From the NCBI GenBank assembly GCA_947095585.1, contig OX352761.1:84249919-84313918 (forward strand): a DNA stretch of 64,000 nucleotides. The letters are read 5' to 3'. A program made the translations under genes and the position numbers. Positions within the stretch are counted from its first letter, which is position 1. Each line of letters begins with the position of its first letter. Positions 43,501 to 52,868 of this stretch are shown in pieces. The DNA comes from Nephrocerus scutellatus. Lineage: Eukaryota > Arthropoda > Insecta > Diptera > Pipunculidae. The notes beneath the pieces were generated by a model that made no database searches, was not told where the DNA came from, and saw only the letters and a list, made by a program, of their open reading frames with translations.

Positions 43501-44906
43501 TTTTGCCCGTACGAAGCCCTCCGCCTGCCCGTCTACATCTTGGAAGGCATGTCTCCCGCAAATCCATATTGCAGCTTTTTCTGTTTTGTCACATGCCCAA
43601 GCGTTAATGTCACGAGATTTGTACGGTTCGCTTATTAAAATTATGTCCGCTCTATCGTCTTTAGCCGTCTGTGACAGGATATCCTGTGCTATCTCGCAGT
43701 GATTTAGGTTTATCTGGATAACCTTCATACTTTTCTGCTGGCGATAGCTCTCCTAAAGACTGGGCATTTGCTGCTGCCCGCTACATGCTTCGCATCTTCT
43801 GGGTGTTCCTTTCTACAGAACATGCACGAAGGCTCCTTTGCGCAAGACTTAGCATGTGGCCCTCATCCCCACATCTTCTAAACAGCTTGGACCGATCTTC
43901 TCCGTTTTTACACTGCTTGGCAATGTGCCCAAATTCCAGGCATTTGAAGCACTTTTTGAGGAGTGTCCGTTCGCGGATGCGACACACTACCAACCCGATT
44001 TTTATCTTCTTTGCTTCCAGCAGCTTCTTTGCTTTTGCATTTGGAAGGCTGAAAGTCGCCGTTTGGGTTCCACCATATGCTTTCCTCAGCGATATAAAGT
44101 CTGACGGTGTAACGCCTTCGACTCCGGCTTGGACTTCGATTGATTCACAAATGTCTTCTTTTGTGGTGATCTCATCGATGTCTTTCAGCTCGATGCTAGT
44201 GCGTTGGGTGAGGGTTCTTACGTTTGCTTGTTCGCCTAACGCCTCACTTATGACGCTTTTAAATTCCGCTGTCTTGTCACTTGTCTCCTTCAATTGAATT
44301 AAGAGGTCACCTTTTTGTGTCCTTCTGATCCTAGATACTGCTTTTCCAATTGTTTCTAGTTTTGGATCAGCCTTCACGTTGCGCAATATCTGCGCATAGG
44401 ATATTTTGCCCTTCGCTTCTATGACTATGGCGTCAGGTCTTGCCTTTCTTATAATTGGCTTTTGTTTTACGGCGGACTTCTTGGCAGATGCGTCTGACTT
44501 CACTTTATTTTTAGTTTTAGCGACGACTTTTGTCCATTCGCCTTCTCCAGTTTTTTTTAACATTTTTAATACCCTTTTCCTGGGTTTTTTCTTCCGTCGC
44601 TATTACCATAGTTTTACGTGAGGACTGGCGTTGCTCTTGCCTCCGCTTTGGATTCGGCGTTTCGCTGTGGATAGGCTGCTTCCTTTTTTGCTCCATTGAA
44701 GCTTTGAGCCAGGGAGAGGTTTGAGATGAGGTGTGATTAACCATCTTCTCCTTAGTCTTCTTGTTATTAACGTAGATAGCCGATAACTCATAGAGGGTTT
44801 TAATGCTATCAATCGCATCCCGCATGGCTTGATGAATGGAACGTCTTTTTCCATCTTCCAACATTTCTACCAGTCCCTTGATCTGCTCTCCTACTTTATG
44901 AAAGTC
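40548..44906 (-). mobile_element. R1-clade retrotransposon copy 2 (5'-truncated)
   Basis: ORF2 is fully open (40741-43728, 995 residues); ORF1 is truncated at its 5' end and carries two frameshifts (43781-44563 and 44517-44864). One is an extra T in the run near 44550. The other is the lost base near 43854, shared with copy 1. In ORF2 the endonuclease block reads GGVFNAW where copy 3 has GGDFNAW, so an active-site aspartate is replaced. Confidence 0.93.
40741..43728 (-). CDS. ORF2 of R1-like copy 2: endonuclease-reverse transcriptase with substituted active-site Asp
   Basis: 995 residues. Endonuclease at 1-220, RT at about 440-720 (DHQFGFRKSRSTVDTI, GVPQGSVLGPLLWNIM, GFADDIAVV), C-terminal CCHC finger near 915-935 (CPDCPELEEDTEHAIFQC). 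Nearly identical to copy 3. Differences include D to V in GDFN, A to E in SDHQ(A/E)IV and S to L in RG(S/L)IIDI, all in the endonuclease, which would be expected to lose nicking activity while RT motifs stay intact. Confidence 0.9.
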   Translation of the reverse strand: MKVIQINLNHCEIAQDILSQTAKDDRADIILISEPYKSRDINAWACDKTEKAAIWICGRHAFQDVDGQAEGFVRAKINGINFYSCYARPSWTMSEYSAMIENLTADARGRAPVVIGGVFNAWATDWGSRFTNIRGHYLLESFASLNTGIANTGRANTYRKSGRGLIIDITFASSSLLRMIKWRVSEDYTHSDHQEIVIEIKEKEAVQHPKLGGPKWKDKFLDKEMFEEIINSSFLIESGTSEILSQQLTSIITTACEAAMPRRRPSKRGVHCYWWNEQIKALRAACLQARRRVQRSRRGSDIKERLDMLRLARRNLKNAIKESKSKCFKRLCDEADINPWGTAYKIVMAKLKGCKTPQISCPTKFRSIVEHLFPKGPYTMCNIIREISTESIPRLTVDELVNASKRIRDNKAPGPDGIPNKALKAAIRSRPDMFMTCMQQCLDEGVFPEPWKLQHLVLLPKGNKPPGEPSSYRPICLLDTMGKILERIIYDRLLNIADNKGALSDHQFGFRKSRSTVDTIKAVVNIAKNAIEGKRWRWGTKEYCAVVTLDIKNAFNSAKWSSIRRSLARMDAPYYIRKIVSSYLSYRRLRYETNEGTKYYNVSAGVPQGSVLGPLLWNIMYDGVLRLALPPGVQIFGFADDIAVVTVSKTINGIESATNEAVGQIKKWLVSVGLELADHKTEAVLITSRKNIEYINIRVGNQTIRSKDFVKYLGVMLDNRLRFKIHVDYSSRKASQMQAALSRILPNVGGPGYPRRVLMSRVVSSVLLYAAPVWAEALVTKEIRRNLSSIYRLSALRTISGFRTISDDAALVKAGMVPVDILADEMLRIYNRRALSHPDQRSIKMIKEEEKATSMAVWQARWDISLKGKWTHKLIPNIENWTNRSHGNCNYQFTQFLSGHGGYRRYLYRFGHDSSPFCPDCPELEEDTEHAIFQCGRFREWRSSLPSPQVLLEEMLRSEGKWTEVCVFITNVQNELRRIEKIRRSAAAEDAEGIE

Positions 44907-44946
44907 TCTCTCTGTGTGTGTGTGTGTGTGTGTGTGTTTTTTTTTT
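44907..44946. repeat. TCTC(TG)n and T-run between copies 2 and 3
   Basis: Same layout as 40509-40547: TG repeat of about 12 units followed by 10 T, then atggctgtgccag of copy 3. Confidence 0.9.
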
Positions 44947-45140
44947 TATGGCTGTGCCAGAGGTGGGGAATCTTCTAAAAGATACCAGTAGAGCCCTCCA
45001 GGGGTACTAGCATGCACGATTCGTAAACCTGAATGTTCGTACCAGGAATTACGCCTACGTACTAAACCCTCCTTACACACTTCAACCACTCTCCCCGCGG
45101 GACTGCCGTTAGGTATTACATCACGGGGCTGGTAAGCAGA

Positions 45141-48128
45141 TTACTCTATGCCTTCTGCATCTTCTGCTGCTGCTGATCGCCTTATCTTTTCGATTCTTCG
45201 CAGCTCGTTTTGCACATTCGTTATGAATACACACACTTCTGTCCACTTACCCTCAGATCTCAGCATTTCTTCTAACAGGACTTGTGGACTTGGCAGGCTG
45301 CTTCTCCATTCTCTGAAGCGTCCGCATTGGAAAATCGCATGCTCCGTATCTTCTTCCAGTTCCGGACAATCTGGGCAAAAAGGTGAGCTATCGTGTCCAA
45401 ATCTATAAAGATATCTTCGATAGCCGCCATGGCCTGACAGAAACTGCGTAAATTGGTAATTGCAGTTACCGTGAGATCGGTTTGTCCAATTCTCTATATT
45501 CGGGATCAGTTTGTGGGTCCATCTTCCTTTCAAACTTATGTCCCACCTGGCTTGCCATACAGCCATTGAGGTGGCCTTTTCTTCTTCTTTGATCATTTTG
45601 ATTGATCGTTGGTCCGGATGTGATAAGGCTCTTCTATTGTAGATCCTAAGCATTTCATCTGCGAGGATGTCTACTGGAACCATTCCTGCTTTAACGAGGG
45701 CCGCATCATCGGAGATCGTTCGGAACCCGCTGATCGTCCTTAGTGCACTGAGTCTGTATATAGACGAGAGGTTTCTTCTTATTTCTTTAGTCACCAGTGC
45801 CTCCGCCCAAACTGGGGCTGCGTACAGGAGGACTGAGCTAACTACTCTGGACATTAGGACCCTCCTTGGATATCCTGGTCCTCCGACATTTGGCAGTATC
45901 CGAGATAATGCTGCCTGCATCTGCGACGCCTTTCTGCTAGAATAGTCCACGTGTATTTTAAAACGGAGCCTATTGTCAAGCATTACTCCTAGGTATTTGA
46001 CAAAATCCTTTGATCTAATAGTCTGGTTACCAACTCGTATATTTATGTATTCTATATTTTTCCGGCTGGTAATCAGGACTGCTTCCGTTTTATGGTCGGC
46101 TAATTCTAAACCGACGGATACTAGCCATTTTTTGATTTGGCCAACTGCTTCATTCGTGGCTGACTCTATTCCATTGATTGTCTTTGACACTGTGACAACG
46201 GCGATGTCGTCAGCGAATCCAAATATTTGTACGCCTGGTGGTAATGCTAGTCTTAGAACTCCATCGTACATTATATTCCATAGAAGGGGACCCAGCACCG
46301 ATCCTTGTGGGACTCCTGCGGAGACGTTATAGTACTTTGTACCCTCATTGGTTTCGTACCTCAACCTTCTATAACTTAAGTAGCTTGACACTATCTTCCT
46401 TATATAGTATGGTGCATCCATTCTGGCGAGTGATCTTCTTATTGAGGACCATTTTGCAGAGTTAAAGGCGTTTTTTATGTCCAGTGTCACTACTGCACAA
46501 TATTCCTTTGTGCCCCACCGCCATCTTTTTCCTTCAATCGCATTCTTTGCTATATTGACCACCGCCTTTATGGCGTCGACGGTCGAGCGCGATTTTCGAA
46601 ACCCGAACTGATGATCTGACAGTGCTCCTTTATTATCCGCTATATTAAGCAATCTGTCATATATGATCCGCTCGAGTATCTTTCCCATTGTATCTAGTAG
46701 AAATATTGGGCGGTACGATGATGGTTCGCCCGGTGGTTTGTTTCCCTTTGGAAGCAATACTAAATGCTGCAGTTTCCAAGGTTCAGGGAAAACTCCTTCA
46801 TCTAGACACTGTTGCATGCATGTCATGAACATGTCCGGCCTACTTCGGATGGCGGCTTTCAATGCTTTATTAGGAATGCCATCGGGTCCAGGAGCTTTGT
46901 TGTCTCGTATTCTTTTACTTGCGTTCACGAGTTCATCAACTGTTAGCCTTGGAATACTTTCTGTGCTAATTTCTCTTATTATGTTGCACATAGTATATGG
47001 TCCTTTCGGAAATAGGTGTTCTACGATGGACCTAAACTTTGTTGGGCATGATATTTGCGGGGTCTTACAGCCTTTTAGCTTTGCCATAACTATTTTGTAT
47101 GCTGTGCCCCAGGGATTGATGTCCGCCTCGTCACATAGTCGTTTGAAGCACTTCGACTTGCTTTCTTTGATTGCATTTTTTAAATTTCGTCTAGCTAATC
47201 TTAGCATATCAAGACGTTCTTGAATGTCTGATCCCCTTCTTGATCGCTGCACTCTACGTCTGGCTTGTAAGCAGGCAGCTCTCAGTGCTTTTATCTGCTC
47301 ATTCCACCAGTAGCAGTGTTCACCTCTCTTGCTAGGTCTTCTCCTGGGCATAGCTGCGTCGCACGCTGTAGTGATTATACTGGTAAGTTGTTGCGACAGG
47401 ATCTCAGATGTTCCGCTTTCGATTAGGAAGCTTGAGTTTATGATTTCCTCAAACATTTCTTTATCAAGGAACTTGTCTTTCCATTTAGGTCCCCCTAATT
47501 TTGGGCGTTGCACGGCTTTTTTTTCTTTAATTTCAATTACAATCGCCTGGTGGTCGCTGTGCGTATAGTCTTCGCTGACGCGCCATTTTATCATCCGCAG
47601 GAGGGAACTGCTAGCGAAGGTAATATCGATGATCGATCCCCTTCCTGCTTTGCGATACGTATTTGCTCGTCCCGTGTTAGCTATGCCTATATTTAATGAG
47701 GCGAAAGATTCTAGCAGATAATGTCCTCTGATATTAGTAAATCTGCTGCCCCAGTCTGTTGCCCAGGCATTGAAGTCTCCGCCTATAACCACTGGAGCTC
47801 TTCCTCGAGCATCGGCCGTTAAATTTTCTATCATTGCTGAGTATTCGTTTATCGTCCAGCTGGGTCTTGCGTAACAACTATAAAAGTTGATTCCATTTAT
47901 TTTTGCCCGTACGAAGCCCTCCGCCTGCCCGTCTACATCTTGGAAGGCATGTCTCCCGCAAATCCATATTGCAGCTTTTTCTGTTTTGTCACATGCCCAA
48001 GCGTTGATGTCACGAGATTTGTACGGTTCGCTTATTAAAATTATGTCCGCTCTCTCGTCTTTAGCCGTCTGTGACAGGATATCCTGTGCTATCTCGCAGT
48101 GATTTAGGTTTATCTGGATAACCTTCAT
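45141..48128 (-). CDS. ORF2 of R1-like copy 3: endonuclease-reverse transcriptase
   Basis: 995 residues. Endonuclease: QINLNHCEIAQDIL, ISEPYKSRD, GGDFNAWATDWG (catalytic D and N), SIIDITFAS and SDHQAIVIEI, all present. RT: YRPIFLLDTMGKILERI, DHQFGFRKSRSTVD, VTLDIKNAFNSAKW (first Asp), GVPQGSVLGPLLWNIM, GFADDIAVV (catalytic DD). C-terminal knuckle CPDCPELEEDTEHAIFQC. The start codon overlaps the ORF1 stop in ATGA at 48125-48128, which suggests coupled reinitiation as in R1-type elements. Function: cuts CA/GT repeats and copies element RNA into the nick. Confidence 0.95.
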   Translation of the reverse strand: MKVIQINLNHCEIAQDILSQTAKDERADIILISEPYKSRDINAWACDKTEKAAIWICGRHAFQDVDGQAEGFVRAKINGINFYSCYARPSWTINEYSAMIENLTADARGRAPVVIGGDFNAWATDWGSRFTNIRGHYLLESFASLNIGIANTGRANTYRKAGRGSIIDITFASSSLLRMIKWRVSEDYTHSDHQAIVIEIKEKKAVQRPKLGGPKWKDKFLDKEMFEEIINSSFLIESGTSEILSQQLTSIITTACDAAMPRRRPSKRGEHCYWWNEQIKALRAACLQARRRVQRSRRGSDIQERLDMLRLARRNLKNAIKESKSKCFKRLCDEADINPWGTAYKIVMAKLKGCKTPQISCPTKFRSIVEHLFPKGPYTMCNIIREISTESIPRLTVDELVNASKRIRDNKAPGPDGIPNKALKAAIRSRPDMFMTCMQQCLDEGVFPEPWKLQHLVLLPKGNKPPGEPSSYRPIFLLDTMGKILERIIYDRLLNIADNKGALSDHQFGFRKSRSTVDAIKAVVNIAKNAIEGKRWRWGTKEYCAVVTLDIKNAFNSAKWSSIRRSLARMDAPYYIRKIVSSYLSYRRLRYETNEGTKYYNVSAGVPQGSVLGPLLWNIMYDGVLRLALPPGVQIFGFADDIAVVTVSKTINGIESATNEAVGQIKKWLVSVGLELADHKTEAVLITSRKNIEYINIRVGNQTIRSKDFVKYLGVMLDNRLRFKIHVDYSSRKASQMQAALSRILPNVGGPGYPRRVLMSRVVSSVLLYAAPVWAEALVTKEIRRNLSSIYRLSALRTISGFRTISDDAALVKAGMVPVDILADEMLRIYNRRALSHPDQRSIKMIKEEEKATSMAVWQARWDISLKGRWTHKLIPNIENWTNRSHGNCNYQFTQFLSGHGGYRRYLYRFGHDSSPFCPDCPELEEDTEHAIFQCGRFREWRSSLPSPQVLLEEMLRSEGKWTEVCVFITNVQNELRRIEKIRRSAAAEDAEGIE

Positions 48129-49498
48129 ACTTTTCTGCTGGCGATAGCTCTCCTAAAGACTGGGCATTTGCTGCTGCCCGCTACATGCTTCGCATCTTCT
48201 GGGTGTTCCTTTCTACAGAACATGCACGAAGGCTCCTTTGCGCAAGACTTAGCTATGTGGCCCTCATCCCCACATCTTCTACACAACTTAGAGCGATCTT
48301 CTCCGTTTTTACACTGCTTGGCAATGTGCCCAAATTCCAGGCATTTGAAGCACTTTTTGAGGAGTGTCCGTTCGCGGATGCGACACACTACCCACCCGAT
48401 TTTTATCTTCTGTACTTCCAGCAGCTTCTTTGCTTTTGCATTTGGAAGGCTGATAGTCGCCGTTTGGGTTCCACCATATGCTTTCCTCAGCGATATAAAG
48501 TCTGACGGTGTGACGCCTTCGACTCCGGCTTGGACTTCGATTGATTCACAAATGTCTTCTTTTGTGGTGATCTCATCGATGTCTTTCAGCTCGATGCTAG
48601 TGCGTTGGGTGAGGGTTCTTACGTTTGCTTGTTCGCCTAACGCCTCACTTATGACGCTTTTAAATTCCGCTGTCTTGTCACTTGTCTCCTTCAATTGAAT
48701 TAAGAGGTCACCTTTTTGTGTCCTTCTGATCCTAGATACTGCTTTTCCAATTGTTTCTAGTTTTGGATCAGCCTTCACGTTGCGCAATATCTGCGCATAG
48801 GATATTTCGCCCTTCGCTTCTATGACTATGGCGTCAGGTCTTGCCTTTCTTATAATTGGCTTTTGTTTTACGGCGGACTTCTTGGCAGATGCGTCTGACT
48901 TCACTTTATTTTTAGTTTTAGCGACGACTTTTGTCCATTCGCCTTCTCCAGTTTTTTTAACATTTTTAATACCCTTTTCCTGGGTTTTTTCTTCCGTCGC
49001 TATTACCATAGGCTTACGTGAGGACTGGCGTTGCTCTTGCCTCCGCTTTGGATTCGGCGTTTCGCTGTGGATAGGCTGCTTCCTTTTTTGCTCCATTGAA
49101 GCTTTGAGCCATGGAGAGGTTTGAGATGAGGTGTGATTAACCATCTTCTCCTGAGTCTTCTTGTTATTAATGTAGATAGCCGATAACTCATAGAGGTTTT
49201 TAATGCTATCAATCGCATCCCGCATGGCTTGATGGATGGAACGTCTTTTTCCATCTTCCAACATTTCTACCAGTCCCTTGATCTGCTCTCCTAGTTTATG
49301 AAAGTCAGATTTGCCGGGGCTGGCTTCCTTTATCACCTTTCTTGTTTCCGGTGATTCGCGCCTTTGTGACGTTTGGGCCACTGGTGATCTCGCCATCTTC
49401 GAACTCCTTTTAAAAGAATTCACATTCTCCTCTCCTACAACTCCTTCTACTTCTCCTCCTCCTAAATTCTGGGAATTCATTGTAAATTGGGTCCCCAC
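48125..49498 (-). CDS. ORF1 of R1-like copy 3: gag-like RNA-binding protein
   Basis: 457 residues. Basic, Lys/Gln-rich N-terminal half, an ordered region near 230-380 (KLETIGKAVSRIRRTQKGDL), and three C-terminal CCHC knuckles: CFKCLEFGHIAKQC, CRRCGDEGHIAKSC and CMFCRKEHPEDAKH...C. The frame continues through the base lost in copies 1 and 2 (near 48252). The first ATG at 49498 gives MGTQFTMN; a second Met six residues on is possible. It should bind element RNA and help targeting. Confidence 0.92.
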   Translation of the reverse strand: MGTQFTMNSQNLGGGEVEGVVGEENVNSFKRSSKMARSPVAQTSQRRESPETRKVIKEASPGKSDFHKLGEQIKGLVEMLEDGKRRSIHQAMRDAIDSIKNLYELSAIYINNKKTQEKMVNHTSSQTSPWLKASMEQKRKQPIHSETPNPKRRQEQRQSSRKPMVIATEEKTQEKGIKNVKKTGEGEWTKVVAKTKNKVKSDASAKKSAVKQKPIIRKARPDAIVIEAKGEISYAQILRNVKADPKLETIGKAVSRIRRTQKGDLLIQLKETSDKTAEFKSVISEALGEQANVRTLTQRTSIELKDIDEITTKEDICESIEVQAGVEGVTPSDFISLRKAYGGTQTATISLPNAKAKKLLEVQKIKIGWVVCRIRERTLLKKCFKCLEFGHIAKQCKNGEDRSKLCRRCGDEGHIAKSCAKEPSCMFCRKEHPEDAKHVAGSSKCPVFRRAIASRKV

Positions 49499-50161
49499 TC
49501 AAAGCCGTTATCAATGCTCGGGTGTGTAGTCACCTATGGATCCCATGGTTATCTATGCAAGCAGTGAGGCCATGCGGGGGTTGACACGAGCCCTTATGGG
49601 GTCTTGTGTTCAGAGCCAGATCAGTGTTAGACAGGAATTTTTCATCTGTACCTACACCACTAACTTAATAGCGACGAAACATTGAGCGTACTTTGAGTCC
49701 TGCCAGGGTTTTAACGGGACGGGGGCGCCGGTAGCATTAGCCTGAAAGCCATTTCAGCAAAATTTCACTCTTGCCTACTCAGGTAACAGAATACCACAGA
49801 CGTCAGCCCAAGAGTTGACAAATCAAAATGATTGCTTCCAGTATACCATAATTAAGACCTTACTGGGCTCAGTCTTAATACATTCATTGAATGCCGCGCT
49901 CCCTCGTTGGCCGCGGCTTTTCCTCCGGGCGGGTTGGGAGTTATACCGCTCCTACTCGGTCGTCAGAGCCTCGGCGAGCAGGTTTTTCCATGCAAGAGAG
50001 GTTGACAGTGACTTCTTCTCCGCCGTAACCCTGGCTAGGGCCCCTCACATGGTACTATCACCCGGGGCAGGTGAACCAAGGTTTGTTGACGTGGTTTTAC
50101 TCCCCGGACTAGGGCCCGTGGGGTTGTCAGACCCAACACTCTACTTCAGAGTGCCCTTGCG

Positions 50162-50164
<3 letters not shown>
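49499..50164 (-). promoter_or_regulatory. 5' leader of R1-like copy 3
   Basis: About 666 bp between the ORF1 start and the (GT)n tract. Missing from copies 1 and 2, which stop inside ORF1. If, as in related elements, the promoter is internal, it would lie here. Confidence 0.6.

Positions 50165-50258
<94 letters not shown>
50165..50258. repeat. (TG)47 microsatellite
   Basis: 94 bases of uninterrupted TG at the 5' end of the R1-like array, the likely original insertion target. The ORF reading Val-Cys repeats through it (49815-50273) is an artefact. Confidence 0.98.
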
Positions 50259-50260
<2 letters not shown>

Positions 50261-50261
50261 C

Positions 50262-50320
50262 ATCCCCGATTAGAGAATTTACAAGAAAAATTTTAATTTT
50301 TATGGGTTGTTTTTTTAATC
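50262..50320 (-). repeat. short piece of the dispersed repeat family
   Basis: gattagagaatttac...ttaatttttatgggttgtttttt matches the reverse complement of the repeat start seen at 11760. Confidence 0.6.
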
Positions 50321-50934
50321 CTTTATCTCATATCACATCATAAATTTAATTCACACAAGTCATTAAGCAATGGAGCTCCAAAACACTGACTACAACAGTT
50401 CAATCTATTGGTTTTCAAAAAGTTAACACTTTTAAATTTAAAAAAAAAACGTCGCATTGCCAGAAAAATACTGTCACAACTAGAATGCAACTTTTCATGA
50501 AAAGAAAAAAAATTCCTAATTTATTTAATAAATAATAATTATTAGTCCATAGGTTTTGAACAAAGTTAACACTTTTATATTTAAAAAAAACTCCAGAATA
50601 ATACCGTCACTACTATAATGCAACTTTTCATGAAAAGAAAAAAAATTTCTAATTTTAACCTGCTCTCACAACGAAAAACCAAAGATTTAAGGCTTTAACC
50701 TTAGAAGAGCTCGCACAATAAATAATGAAGACATAAACTTTTAAGTTGTGACAGCAATGTTTCAAATTATGACGAGCTTCATTGTTATTTTATTGAAGAA
50801 TTGTTGAGGGTGACACACTTAGTTCTATTCTCAGATAGTTTACTACAAAGATAAGATTTTAAATCGTTTTGTTGAGCGAAAAAAGACTAATTTATTATTT
50901 TAGATATATTTTACACAGAAAAAAAAATATAGCA
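50321..50934. repeat. AT-rich sequence with a local direct duplication
   Basis: aaagttaacacttttaaatttaaaaaaaa (about 50420) and aaagttaacacttttatatttaaaaaaaa (about 50562) head two similar blocks that both run on to gcaacttttcatgaaaagaaaaaaaattyctaattt (50489 and 50620). No gene. Confidence 0.65.
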
Positions 50935-51040
50935 AAATAAAAAAACCAACCCATAAAAATTAAAATATTTCATGTAAATTCTCTAATCGGAGATACACAT
51001 GTGTACAAAGTTTGAATAAAATTGGGTTAATTTTATTTAA
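50935..51040 (+). repeat. short piece of the dispersed repeat family
   Basis: aaccaacccataaaaattaaaatatttcatgtaaattctctaatcggagatacacatgtgt, as at 11760-12060. Confidence 0.6.
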
Positions 51041-51086
51041 TGGTTTGTGAAACATCATTGGTTTTTAGCCCGTTGTAAGAGTAATT

Positions 51087-51329
51087 GTGGGTGCCGTGGC
51101 TCAGTGAATAAGAGTATTTTTTACGGTGTCCCACCTCTCGCGAATGGGTGACAAACGTTCCGAGAGTAATAACTAGTCACGGAATGCTTCTCAATTCGCC
51201 GTTCGGATCCGGCATTAAATTGTAGGTCCACTCCATTTCTGTGCAAAAGTATACATGCTCAACACATATGGTTGCGAGAGCAAGGCCTTGGACCGCAATG
51301 GTCTGTCGCGTCGAATGTTATTATTATTA
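51087..51329 (+). mobile_element. tRNA-derived SINE, copy 1
   Basis: Head gtgccgtggctcagtgaataagag resembles a tRNA A box region, gttcggatccggc at 51201 a B box, then a unique body (tccatttctgtgcaaaagtatacatgctcaa) and tail ggaccgcaatggtctgtcgcg plus (ATT)n. taagagta flanks both ends (51076 and 51328). The boxes are spaced wider than in copy 3. Confidence 0.75.
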
Positions 51330-51653
51330 AGAGTAGCCTGTTACTAGTTATCCTACCATTAGTTGAGTTGTTGTAAAACCGGGTACTAAAACGGTAAAAT
51401 CGTATTATGAAATTTAAAATTCATTCATCGACCAGACAACTTAGACTTTCAAGACGACTCAGAGGGATAACTCTTTGGGTTGTTATTGTTCATGTATCAT
51501 TGGTACAGTTTTTATTAAACTTGTGTCGGAAATAAATGGAAATGCCATTAAATAAAAATTTAACATCAAAATTCTACCCTACCACTGGAATAAATTTTTG
51601 CATCGTAAATTTCGAAAAAGTGACACATTTTAATATCGTTTTTTTTTTCTTTA

Positions 51654-52868
51654 AAATCTGGCGCAGAGTGGTTTTGGCTGTCAAGTTGTTCGTTTCCCCT
51701 TAAAATGAGCTCGAGCGCAAATTTCTAAAAGGATAAAACGACATAAATTATGATAATTTATAAAAGAAAATTTAAGTTAACTTCTGGTAGAAGGTTGTCA
51801 CAACTCAAATGATTTTTGAAATGTGTCGTTATATTAGAACCACCACTATTCTCGATACAAACTTAAAAGCGACAAATGCTTTACTCGCCAGAGCAACAAA
51901 ATCGGATTAGAAGAACAACGTTACTTCTCTTCCTCGGCTAGTTTTCTTAATAGACTTAATAAACTTTTGAACGCGTTTATCAGCAAAAAAGTTCAAGCGG
52001 GTTTCAACACAGCATGTAACCGTAGTAATAGTAGAATCGAAGCAATGTTACTGCGATGTATTGTTTTTATACATTTTTAAAACACCTAATCTGTAAAGTG
52101 GGAGTATGTGTATTTTATTTGAAAAACTAAAGAAACCTGGGCGCAACAATTTTGCGGCAAAGGTAACTCGAGTTTACTAGAAAAAGAGTTTGGATGCACT
52201 TTATATAGAGGAGGCACCTACTTCCGTTATCCAAACCATACTATTGTAAGTTAGACAGCAGTAATTTTTAACTAATAATAATGTCTTTCCAATTCCACAC
52301 ACCGTACCCGAAACCATACCTACGGTATAGCTGCAAAAGTTCCATCGTTTGTTTTCATGGTTTTCGTGGAGGATTGTTTGCAAATAGAAAGAAAATCCAC
52401 ATAGACCAGAAATTCTCTTTGTTCGCAATCGTAGTCCCCGTCATGTGTGTTCTGTTACCTGTTATGTACTGAAGTACGGGAGAACGCGATACAAAATGTG
52501 GTTTTACTCTAACTTAGACTGATCGAAATCGAAAATTTTTTCTCAGAAATTTAGTTTGCTCTCCATCTTGTTGAGTAAGCGGAACTTTACCCGTCGATCG
52601 CCTACGGGTAGCAAACTTATGTCGTATTTTTTGTTTTGTTTTAGAAATCTGCGCTCGAGCTCAGATTTTTTCTCGAAAAAACGAACACGAAAGCCGAGAA
52701 TCTTGTTTACATTGTCTTGGTTCATTTGTTGTTTTTGCAAAGAGGGGTAAATCTCCCAAAATATCAAGATCTGTTAAAGGGGTAATCCGATCTACCGTAG
52801 ATTGGTTTTTTGAAGAAAGAAAAAACGAACAACTTGACAGCCCAAAAATCAATCTGCGCCAGATTTTT
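51654..52868. mobile_element. inverted-repeat DNA element (superfamily unknown)
   Basis: aaatctggcgcagagtggttttggctgtcaagttgttcg at 51654 returns as its reverse complement ending near 52866. A second inverted pair lies inside (gagctcgagcgcaaatttctaaaa near 51708 and ttagaaatctgcgctcgagctc near 52642). About 1.2 kb. Interior frames show no transposase I recognise. The target duplication is unclear because both flanks are A/T runs. Confidence 0.7.

Larger units (their letters stand above)
44947..50164 (-). mobile_element. full-length R1-clade retrotransposon (Waldo/Mino type) in (GT)n, copy 3
   Basis: About 5.2 kb with 5' leader (49499-50164), intact ORF1 and ORF2, and a 3' end of ggcacagccat plus A run. 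Both ends abut GT/CA microsatellite: (TG)47 on the 5' side and (TG)12 on the 3' side. The R1 clade includes families that insert in (ACAY)n or (AC)n repeats (Waldo, Mino). Assignment rests on the ORF2 layout (endonuclease, RT, CCHC), three ORF1 CCHC knuckles and the target. Both frames are open, so it may be a recent or still active copy. Confidence 0.92.

Noticed and set aside
40741..48128. Host multi-copy reverse-transcriptase gene family
   Set aside because: Both 995-residue ORFs sit in elements with leader, tail and microsatellite junctions; they are retrotransposon ORF2.
37866..48698. Long + strand ORFs opposite the R1-like elements (up to 216 residues)
   Set aside because: They are antisense shadows of ORF1/ORF2, repeated in each copy only because the copies are similar.
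49815..50273. 152-residue ORF ending in Val-Cys repeats
   Set aside because: It reads the R1-like leader on the wrong strand and then the (TG)47 tract; no domain is visible.
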